Origin: Flavobacteriales bacterium
GTDB taxonomy: Bacteria; Bacteroidota; Bacteroidia; NS11-12g; UBA955
Length of the DNA: 5,004 nt
Assembly (NCBI GenBank): GCA_947472115.1
Contig: CANIZU010000144.1
Location: 1-5,004 of the forward strand
Direction of reading: 5' to 3'
Part shown: in pieces, positions 1 through 5,004 of the stretch
Layout of the letters: every line of letters begins with the position of its first letter
Numbering within the stretch: position 1 is the first letter of the stretch
Notes under the pieces: generated by a model
Database searches by the model: none
Told to the model about the DNA's origin: nothing
What the model saw: only the letters and a program-made list of their open reading frames with translations
Position numbers and translations under genes: made by a program

Positions 1-1
1 A

Positions 2-148
2 GCGAAGAAGAAACTGTTGGAAACGGAGTTAGGTGGCTTGAGTACTGAGTTTGAGCGAATTTCATCGGCGAGTGCGGAATTGCAACAGGTAAACGATGAT
101 TTGGATGAAAAGGGGTTGAGATGGTTGGATTTGGGTGAATGGATTTAA
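2..148 (+). CDS. ABC-F family ATPase, C-terminal fragment
   Basis: Only the last 48 codons and the TAA stop are in the window; the gene starts to the left. The fragment is charged and helical, beginning AKKKLLETELGGLSTEFERI and ending DEKGLRWLDLGEWI. This resembles the C-terminal coiled-coil end of Bacteroidota ABC-F proteins (Uup/EttA-like), which typically finish with a helix of the type E-I-D-E-K-x-x-R-W-L-E-L-S-E. ABC-F proteins are soluble, twin-ATPase-domain proteins that act on the ribosome rather than as transporters. No Walker A, signature or Walker B motif is visible because those regions lie outside the window, so the assignment rests on the tail alone. The stop codon and the eight codons before it are repeated in frame immediately downstream. 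An unrelated coiled-coil protein cannot be excluded. Confidence 0.62.
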   Translation, partial: AKKKLLETELGGLSTEFERISSASAELQQVNDDLDEKGLRWLDLGEWI

Positions 149-177
149 CTGTTGGATTTGGGTGAGTGGAATTAACT
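124..177 (+). repeat. 27-bp tandem duplication spanning a stop codon
   Basis: Two adjacent 27-bp units, 124-150 and 151-177, match at 25 of 27 bases; the only differences are A139/G166 and T144/A171. The first 15 bases of each unit (GTTGGATTTGGGTGA) are identical. Because 27 is a multiple of three, the second unit stays in frame with the upstream gene and repeats its last codons: LDLGEWI-stop becomes LDLGEWN-stop, with stops at 146-148 and 173-175. A much weaker third unit may follow at about 176-202. The duplication probably arose by slippage or unequal recombination at the gene end. Confidence 0.85.
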
Positions 178-255
178 GCTGGAATTGGCGGATTTGATTG
201 TTAAAACAGGCGGAATGGAATTAGGATGTGGTAAGAAATTCCTCGGATCTTTGAT

Positions 256-285
256 TTTGTATACTGACAGAAAATAGTAACCTTG
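256..285 (+). promoter_or_regulatory. Possible Bacteroidota-type promoter for the acyltransferase gene
   Basis: TTTG at 256-259 and TAACCTTG at 278-285 are separated by 18 bases. They fit the Bacteroidota primary sigma factor pattern (TTTG or TTG at -33, TAnnTTTG at -7), with one mismatch in the -7 element (C282). Transcription would start around 289-292, leaving almost no leader before the ATG at 294. Such short motifs occur often by chance in AT-rich DNA. Confidence 0.35.
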
Positions 286-293
286 CAGTTCGG

Positions 294-1268
294 ATGGAAG
301 GCAGAAACCGGAATATTGATGGACTAAAGGGTTTTTTGATTGTAATGGTGATCGTGGGCCACGTGCTGCAAGGCAAGGTCCTCGACAATTTTGGTCGTTA
401 TGTGATTTACAGTTTCCACATGCCCCTTTTTGTGGGATTATCTGGCTATTTACTCAATATTGATTCGATTCGATCGCTGAGTATCGGTCAGTTTTTCGGG
501 AAATATGGCTCCCGCGTTTTGTTGCCATGGGCCGTCGCGATGTTGGTTTACGCCATGTATTTAGGGGCTTTTGCATCGCATCCTTCGCCATTGTGGAAGG
601 GATGGATGAATTACCTCTTGAATCCTTATTATCATTTGTGGTTTGTAGTGGGCTACATTTTTTGGAGTTTTATTTCTTGGATATTGTTGCGTTTTGACTT
701 TGACCGACAAGTGTTTTTGATTGTTGCAATTTTGATGGGCTTGATTTTTTATTATCTCAAGAACAACTTAGAAGGTCAGCTGATTTTGGCTTTGGGCGGC
801 GATCTGGCTGGATTTATTCGAAATATTTTGCGACCCCAACTGTTTTTCTTTTTTGGATTGGGGGTGTATTTGCGCGGTGAGAGGTCAGCAACACCATCGT
901 GGGTTTTTGCATTGGGTGGAGGAACGGTAATGATTCTGTATTGGGTGTTATTTTATTTTCATCGGGGTTTGGATTACAACACGGAGGATTTTTTAGTGGT
1001 GATGGCGAATGCTTTTTTGATGGTGCCGCTGTTTCGATGGATGAATCAGGAGAAATTGCCCAAGTTGGCTGTGATAGAATGGGTTGGAAAAAATTCGATG
1101 GGAATTTATTTGTGGCACGTTTTGCCTTTGTTGTTGGTTCAGGATTGGGTGGGAACCAAATATCTGTCGCGGTTTTACGGATATATTTCGGTGGCTGAGT
1201 TGCTTTTTCTTGGCCTTGTGTATTTGTTACTTCGATATGTGCGCGGGTCGCGTTGGGTTTTGGGGTGA
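294..1268 (+). CDS. Acyltransferase family 3 integral-membrane O-acyltransferase
   Basis: Predicted multi-pass inner-membrane enzyme that transfers an acyl group, commonly acetyl, onto a sugar or lipid-linked glycan. The 324 residues carry the family's hallmarks. Near the start is R-N-x-x-I-D-x-L-K-G followed by a hydrophobic helix ending in VGH, with the conserved histidine at residue 23. SFHMPLFVGLSGYL (40-53) is the typical second motif, and YHLWFV (113-118) follows. GKNSMGIYLWH (265-275) is the late motif. Many hydrophobic segments suggest about ten membrane helices, and the length suits the compact fucose 4-O-acetylase-like (COG3594) group. The ATG at 294 is preferred because the reading frame is closed by TGA at 252-254, there is no other ATG in between, and it places the R-N-x-x-I-D motif at the N-terminus as in relatives. 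No Shine-Dalgarno sequence is seen. The acceptor cannot be inferred: the neighbours are not glycan-synthesis genes. Confidence 0.88.
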   Translation: MEGRNRNIDGLKGFLIVMVIVGHVLQGKVLDNFGRYVIYSFHMPLFVGLSGYLLNIDSIRSLSIGQFFGKYGSRVLLPWAVAMLVYAMYLGAFASHPSPLWKGWMNYLLNPYYHLWFVVGYIFWSFISWILLRFDFDRQVFLIVAILMGLIFYYLKNNLEGQLILALGGDLAGFIRNILRPQLFFFFGLGVYLRGERSATPSWVFALGGGTVMILYWVLFYFHRGLDYNTEDFLVVMANAFLMVPLFRWMNQEKLPKLAVIEWVGKNSMGIYLWHVLPLLLVQDWVGTKYLSRFYGYISVAELLFLGLVYLLLRYVRGSRWVLG

Positions 1269-1287
1269 TAATTGCAAAAAATAGGAT

Positions 1288-1295
1288 TAATTTTG
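1288..1295 (+). promoter_or_regulatory. Candidate -7 promoter element upstream of fabD
   Basis: TAATTTTG is a perfect match to the Bacteroidota -7 consensus TAnnTTTG and lies in the 34-bp gap between the acyltransferase stop and the fabD ATG. Only seven bases separate it from the ATG, so a transcript from it would be nearly leaderless. The nearest upstream TTTG (1259-1262) is 25 bases away, longer than the usual spacer of about 17-23, so the -33 part is weak. Cotranscription with the acyltransferase gene remains possible. Confidence 0.35.
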
Positions 1296-1302
1296 CCTCA
1301 TT

Positions 1303-2187
1303 ATGAGCAAAGCAGCATTCGTATTTCCAGGACAGGGAAGTCAGTTCGTAGGCATGGGAAAAGACCTCTACGAGACCAATGATAAGGCCAAACAGATGTT
1401 TGAATTGGCCAATGAGATTTTGGGATTCAGGATTACTGATTTGATGTTTGAGGGTACCGATGAAGATTTACGTAAGACCAACGTTACCCAACCCGCTATT
1501 TTTCTACACAGTGTGATTCGGGCTGCGGTGATGGGCGATGACTTCAATCCTTCTATGGTTGCCGGACACAGTTTGGGTGAGTTCAGCGCTTTGGTGGCTG
1601 CGGGTGCCATGAAATTTGAAGATGGGTTGAAACTGGTTGAACAGCGCGCTTTGGCGATGCAGGAAGCTTGTGAGTTGGAACGTGGAACCATGGCTGCGGT
1701 GTTGGCTTTGGATGATTCTAAAGTGGAAGCGGTTTGTGCTGAAACAACGGGGGTAGTAGTTCCAGCAAATTATAATTGTCCGGGACAGTTGGTCATTTCA
1801 GGTGCCTATGAGGCAGTTGAGGCCGCTTGTGAGGGAATGAAAGCGGCAGGTGCAAAACGTGCCTTGATATTGCCAGTGGGTGGTGCATTCCACAGCCCGT
1901 TGATGGAGCCAGCCAGAGAGAAATTGGCCAAGGCGATTGCGGCTACGGAATTGAATTCCCCAATTTGTGCGATTTATCAGAACGTATCGGCTTCGGCGGT
2001 GATGGACAAAGATGTGATCAAGGAAAACTTGGTAGCGCAATTAACGGCTCCGGTAAAGTGGACGCAAAGCGTGCAGGCGATGGTGGCAGACGGTGCAACG
2101 CATTTTACTGAGGTAGGGCCTGGTAAGGTGTTGCAGGGTTTGGTGAAGAAAATCGCGCCAGAAGTAGAGGCGATAAGTATTTCCTAA
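1303..2187 (+). CDS. fabD: Malonyl-CoA:acyl carrier protein S-malonyltransferase (FabD)
   Basis: Cytoplasmic enzyme of type II fatty acid synthesis that moves malonyl from CoA to the phosphopantetheine arm of ACP, supplying the elongation unit to the condensing enzymes. The 294-residue length is close to the E. coli enzyme (309). Visible landmarks are FVFPGQGSQ (6-14, with Q11 in the oxyanion region), the nucleophile elbow GHSLGE with S90, R115 (binds the malonyl carboxylate), NYNCPGQLVISG (156-167), the catalytic histidine H197 in GGAFHSPLM, Q246, and VGPGKVLQGLVKKI near the end. These correspond to E. coli Q11, S92, R117, H201 and Q250, so the enzyme should be active. The ATG at 1303 gives the normal family N-terminus. 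No Shine-Dalgarno motif is close enough. The gene is not beside fabH, fabG, acpP or fabF within this window. Polyketide-type AT domains share the fold, but the stand-alone size and motifs favour FabD. Confidence 0.97.
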   Translation: MSKAAFVFPGQGSQFVGMGKDLYETNDKAKQMFELANEILGFRITDLMFEGTDEDLRKTNVTQPAIFLHSVIRAAVMGDDFNPSMVAGHSLGEFSALVAAGAMKFEDGLKLVEQRALAMQEACELERGTMAAVLALDDSKVEAVCAETTGVVVPANYNCPGQLVISGAYEAVEAACEGMKAAGAKRALILPVGGAFHSPLMEPAREKLAKAIAATELNSPICAIYQNVSASAVMDKDVIKENLVAQLTAPVKWTQSVQAMVADGATHFTEVGPGKVLQGLVKKIAPEVEAISIS

Positions 2188-2196
2188 TCGGGATTA
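2185..2196. other. Convergent gene junction with 12-bp palindrome across both stops
   Basis: TAATCGGGATTA runs from the first base of the fabD stop (TAA, 2185-2187) to the first base of the opposing gene's stop (TTA on this strand, 2194-2196). The arms TAATC and GATTA are perfect inverted repeats around a two-base centre. It is symmetrical because two TAA stops face each other, extended by two further matching pairs. It is too short and AT-rich to be a convincing terminator. The genes are six bases apart, so 3' ends of both transcripts probably overlap the opposite gene. Confidence 0.6.
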
Positions 2197-2478
2197 CCGT
2201 ATCAAATTGGCCGACCCCGCCACGTGTTTTGGCGTTTTCATAAATGGACTTTTTATGATGTCCAACTGATAAAAATAGGCGCCTGAAGGCAGTTCTGGTC
2301 CTGTATTATTGACCTTTCCATTCCAGCAATTGCTCAGGTCCTTGGAGTAATAAACACGCTCACCCCAGCGATTGAAAATTCGGATTTCAGCCTCCTCGCA
2401 GTCAGGCGCGATGCCAAAAACCCTGAAGCAATCATTTTTACCATCGCCGTTGGGCGTGAAAACATTGGCAATTTTTAC
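2194..2478 (-). other. T9SS type B C-terminal sorting domain (coding segment)
   Basis: The last 94 codons plus stop encode IANVFTPNGDGKND, then IFNRWGERVYYS, CWNGK, LPSGAYFYQLDI and a terminal GSANLIR. This order is characteristic of the type B (CHU_C/gliding_CTERM) domain, as on SprB-like substrates in Flavobacterium johnsoniae, where secretion depends on a SprF-family partner. Unlike type A domains, it is usually not linked to simple cleavage and lipopolysaccharide attachment. Three cysteines fall in this segment (DCFRV, DCEEA, NCWNG). Confidence 0.9.
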
Positions 2479-5004
2479 TTCGTGGGTACTGTCTGTGTTG
2501 ACTTGCACCGGAATCTTTAGTGTGTCTGTGCAGCCTGAGCTTCTATTTTTTATCACAAACTTGGCTTCGTATTGACCGGCAAAATATTGGTAGTTCCTTT
2601 TTAGGACGCCATTACCGTCGAAGTACTTTTTCAGGTCAACCCCACCCGTTCTTTCGATTTTTGAACCATCACCAAAATCCCAAATTATACTGTCGTAATT
2701 GTTGATGTCGAAAACGAAGTCGACCCCAGGTTTACATGGAGTGATTTTGGTGTTACAAGCGCCATTTGGGGCAATGGAAACGCGAATTTTTTTGCTAAAT
2801 GTGGCTCTGGCATTGCAGGAATTTGAATCTACCACGGTGAGCGTTACGGTGTAAGTCCCGGTATCTTTATACACGTGATTTGGACTAAATTGATGGGAGG
2901 TATCGCCATCGCCGAAGTCCCAAAGGTAACTGCCATTGTATTTGCGTAAGGGTTGAAAGGCATTGGCAGATTTGAGGCAAACGGTTTCGGGGGTAACCGT
3001 AAATATCGCATCAATTGAATAGCCGAGTCGAAAGTCCAACTTGAAGCTGGCGTTGGAGCATCGAATACTGACATTGTTTTTAAATACGACATTGGCTGGG
3101 GAGGTTGGGAAATCATTCAAACCTGGCGGACTGTTGGGGCAGCTGGCGCAAACGCTTTGGTAGATGATGCCGCGGTTATCGAATCTAGAAGTTCCACCAT
3201 CCACGTGATCCCTGCTATTGTTTCCACCGAAGTAGGATGCATATTTTAGGCTTTTGGCATCTTTTCCAAGTACGATGAGGTAAAAATCGTGGTTGTCGGT
3301 GGTTTTTTGATGCGCATCGGCGGTGATAGGCAAACCATTGGTTGTTCCATTATTTCCGACGCCAATGACTGAGCCCCAGCCACTGAAATAGATATTGTAA
3401 CAATTATCGACCATAAAAGCGGACGGACAAAGTTCGGGGACGCTGTTTGTGCGGTTGCCAAAGGTGGTTATAAACTCTTCTTTGCTAAGATCATTGCTTA
3501 GTCTTCCAATAAATTGGGTAGTATTGTCTTTGCCATAAGAGCCCGCTGTGCGTTTGAATTTGCCTTCGGTTTGGCCGGTGAAATAGACTTTGTTGTTGAT
3601 GTCGAGATCGATGAAATAAATTTGCTCATAATCGATGCTACCCCAATAGGTACCTACCTGATAAGCGCCCGTAGTTTGACTAAACCTGGCGATATATCCA
3701 TCGATGTTTCCTAGTCCAGTTTGCATAAAGCCTTTTCCGGTCATTGGAAAATCGGAGCTCACCGTTCCCCCGCCAACAAATACATGGGAGGAGTCATCCA
3801 CTTTTATGGAATAGGCAGCATCATCGTCTAAACCGCCAATGAGTGTGGCCCATTTGATTCTTGAGAGTTGGCTATTTAAGCAAATGACCGCGGCATCTGT
3901 TTCGCCGGTGGGTTTGGTTTGCAGCGCACCTTTGGTACAGGGGAAATTTGTTGAACGCGTACAGGTGGCGATGAAAACATTGCCTTGGGGATCGGTGGTA
4001 ATGTCGCCGCGATAATTATCTGCGTAGTTGTAAAGTAAAAATGTAAAGGGGTTTTCCGTTTGAAATCCGTCGGCATCATTTCCTCCGATGAAGGTCCCCC
4101 CCAGCAATGTGGTTCCATCTACGCTGAGTTTATTTACAAAGATGTCGTAGTCGCTTTGATGGATATCATTGAATGCGGAATCTGGGTGCACCGGAAAATC
4201 AGCCGAAAGTGTTGTTCCAAAAACCAGCAAATTGTTATTGGGGTCAACGCAAAGGCTATGGGGATATTCATCGTCGCTTCCACCCATATAAGTTGCATAA
4301 AGCAGTTTGGTGCCATCTGAGCTGTACTTGCTAATTGAAATATCACAAGGCAATTGGACTGGGGGACCACCGGAGCCGCTGCCGCCGTATGTGGTTTGAA
4401 ATGCACCTGTGGTTACGGGGTACTTGCGCGTGTCGGCTTCAACGATACCTCCTGCATAGAGGCAACCCGCAGTGTCGTACGTTGCAGTAAAACCAAAATT
4501 GTCGCCCTGTGAACCACTGTAGGTACTAAAAACCAGCACCGGATCGATGATTAAGGTTTGTTGGGGGTCGTATTTGGCGATGTTTAGGCGAATCAAATTC
4601 TGGGAGTCAACGGAATAGGAAACGTTAACAGGTTTGGACTTCTTTTGCAACGTATTTTTCTGCGATGCGATGGGCTTTTGAATTATGAAGGCACCGACAG
4701 AATTTTGAATGTGAATTTGCTTGTGCAGTATTTTCCATTGATTGCTCTGATCCAATTTCAGTGCGATTAGCCTTGGGTCGGCGCCGGGATGCAAGATCCA
4801 ATCGAATTCTAAATTTTGGTTATTGAAATATATGGCGACATCTATGCGGGGGTAGATGTTTTCCAGTATCACTTTTGAAATCGGTTGTACGGCGGATTTC
4901 CAATTTTCTGGATCTTGGCCTAAGAAGTAATTTTCGTAAAAGGGAGCGGGATCGAGGAATTGAATTTTCGATGGCGATTGTCCTCCTGCAAATAGGATGT
5001 CGCT
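2194..5004 (-). CDS. Large secreted surface protein: DUF7948-like, propeller, two PKD, T9SS type B domain (N-terminus missing)
   Basis: The reading frame stays open to the right edge, giving at least 936 residues (numbered here from the edge); signal peptide and start lie outside. The GTG at 4870-4872 is internal, because the preceding 44 codons continue the domain. Residues about 1-155 resemble the end of a DUF7948-type N-terminal domain: FYENYFLGQDPENW, then NIYPRIDVAIYFNNQNLEFD and HPGADP. About 155-657 hold seven spaced T-Y/F-x-G-G-type motifs of beta-propeller (SBBP-like) repeats, ending with a HVDGGTSRFDNRGIIYQSVC stretch. PKD domains follow, with WDFGDG at 695-700 and 775-780. From 843, ANVFTPNGDGKND, IFNRWGERVY and the final GSANLIR mark a gliding-motility-associated type B sorting domain (TIGR04131-like). 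The protein should cross the outer membrane by T9SS and act at the surface, perhaps in adhesion; the ligand is unknown. It has 19 cysteines, consistent with disulfides outside the cytoplasm. No enzymatic domain is recognised. Confidence 0.9.
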   Translation of the reverse strand, partial: SDILFAGGQSPSKIQFLDPAPFYENYFLGQDPENWKSAVQPISKVILENIYPRIDVAIYFNNQNLEFDWILHPGADPRLIALKLDQSNQWKILHKQIHIQNSVGAFIIQKPIASQKNTLQKKSKPVNVSYSVDSQNLIRLNIAKYDPQQTLIIDPVLVFSTYSGSQGDNFGFTATYDTAGCLYAGGIVEADTRKYPVTTGAFQTTYGGSGSGGPPVQLPCDISISKYSSDGTKLLYATYMGGSDDEYPHSLCVDPNNNLLVFGTTLSADFPVHPDSAFNDIHQSDYDIFVNKLSVDGTTLLGGTFIGGNDADGFQTENPFTFLLYNYADNYRGDITTDPQGNVFIATCTRSTNFPCTKGALQTKPTGETDAAVICLNSQLSRIKWATLIGGLDDDAAYSIKVDDSSHVFVGGGTVSSDFPMTGKGFMQTGLGNIDGYIARFSQTTGAYQVGTYWGSIDYEQIYFIDLDINNKVYFTGQTEGKFKRTAGSYGKDNTTQFIGRLSNDLSKEEFITTFGNRTNSVPELCPSAFMVDNCYNIYFSGWGSVIGVGNNGTTNGLPITADAHQKTTDNHDFYLIVLGKDAKSLKYASYFGGNNSRDHVDGGTSRFDNRGIIYQSVCASCPNSPPGLNDFPTSPANVVFKNNVSIRCSNASFKLDFRLGYSIDAIFTVTPETVCLKSANAFQPLRKYNGSYLWDFGDGDTSHQFSPNHVYKDTGTYTVTLTVVDSNSCNARATFSKKIRVSIAPNGACNTKITPCKPGVDFVFDINNYDSIIWDFGDGSKIERTGGVDLKKYFDGNGVLKRNYQYFAGQYEAKFVIKNRSSGCTDTLKIPVQVNTDSTHEVKIANVFTPNGDGKNDCFRVFGIAPDCEEAEIRIFNRWGERVYYSKDLSNCWNGKVNNTGPELPSGAYFYQLDIIKSPFMKTPKHVAGSANLIR
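2218..2238 (+). terminator. Weak hairpin plus T-run, possible fabD terminator
   Basis: CGCCA (2218-2222) pairs with TGGCG (2230-2234) around a seven-base loop, followed directly by TTTT (2235-2238). It begins 30 bases after the fabD stop and would lie inside the coding end of the opposing secreted-protein gene. A five-pair stem and short T-run make only a weak intrinsic terminator; the arrangement could be chance. Confidence 0.3.
3034..4542 (-). repeat. Seven-unit propeller-type repeat region in the secreted protein
   Basis: Seven related motifs are spaced about 61-84 residues apart: FSTYSGSQGDN, YATYMGGSDDE, GGTFIGGNDAD, WATLIGGLDDD, VGTYWGSIDYE, ITTFGNRTNS and YASYFGGNNSRD. Several are followed by a D-x-x-x-N-x-x-x-x-G strand (for example VDPNNNLLVFGTT, TDPQGNVFIATCT, VDDSSHVFVGGGT) and an F-P-x-T/H segment. 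Units five and six are the most diverged. Seven units would close a single seven-bladed propeller. The repeats are diverged protein-level units, not DNA tandem repeats. Confidence 0.7.

Noticed and set aside
215..277. 20-codon reading frame starting at ATG 215
   Set aside because: Very short, no ribosome binding site or recognisable product, and it ends before the acyltransferase gene. It lies in the same frame as the upstream gene's duplicated tail, so its openness may be residual.
899..1284. Plus-strand open frames overlapping the end of the acyltransferase gene
   Set aside because: They run in another frame of a gene with conserved family motifs, and their products are compositionally odd and unrecognised.
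1283..1286. AGGA upstream of fabD as a Shine-Dalgarno site
   Set aside because: It ends 16 bases before the ATG, too far for normal spacing, and Bacteroidota generally do not depend on such sites.
1368..1691. Minus-strand open frame inside fabD
   Set aside because: It overlaps the catalytic core coding region of a clear fabD, and its product shows no recognisable domain; it is a shadow of the real gene.
3514..4320. Plus-strand open frames opposite the propeller region
   Set aside because: They are antisense to a long reading frame with clear domain structure and have no recognisable products.
4825..4872. GTG at 4870-4872 as the start of the secreted protein
   Set aside because: The frame stays open for 44 more codons to the window edge, and the upstream residues (NYFLGQDPENWKSAV) continue the same N-terminal domain. 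No signal peptide follows the GTG.
1..5004. A novel defence or mobile system
   Set aside because: No transposase, integrase, toxin-antitoxin pair, CRISPR repeat, tRNA or terminal inverted repeats could be seen. All long reading frames fall into known families.

Overview
The window looks like a piece of a Bacteroidota chromosome. The strongest sign is a very large minus-strand gene ending in a type B (gliding-motility type) C-terminal sorting domain of the type IX secretion system (T9SS), a pathway essentially confined to this phylum. It also carries PKD domains and a propeller of the kind common in Bacteroidota surface proteins. Other support comes from the absence of Shine-Dalgarno sequences and from TAnnTTTG-like -7 elements in front of two genes. 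I cannot place it more finely than the phylum with confidence.

Layout, left to right. Positions 2-148 (+) hold the last 48 codons of an ABC-F type ATPase. A short gap (149-293) follows, containing an in-frame tandem copy of that gene's last codons and stop. Positions 294-1268 (+) encode an integral-membrane acyltransferase of family 3. Positions 1303-2187 (+) encode a complete FabD (malonyl-CoA:ACP transacylase) with all expected catalytic residues. Six bases after the fabD stop, the opposing gene ends. This gene, 2194-5004 (-), runs off the right edge without its start and encodes at least 936 residues: the end of an N-terminal DUF7948-like domain, a region with seven propeller-type motifs, two PKD domains and the T9SS type B sorting domain.

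How the genes relate. The three plus-strand genes are co-directional but functionally unrelated on present evidence: a translation or antibiotic-resistance type ATPase, a glycan or lipid O-acyltransferase, and a fatty-acid synthesis enzyme. Each of the last two has a possible promoter of its own, so this may not be a single operon. The large minus-strand gene is an independent secreted surface protein converging on fabD.

I found no RNA gene, CRISPR array, insertion sequence or phage feature, and nothing that amounts to a new multi-gene system. The most unusual items are the duplicated gene end at 124-177, -7-like elements so close to two start codons that the transcripts would be nearly leaderless, and the type B T9SS substrate without a SprF-like partner directly downstream.
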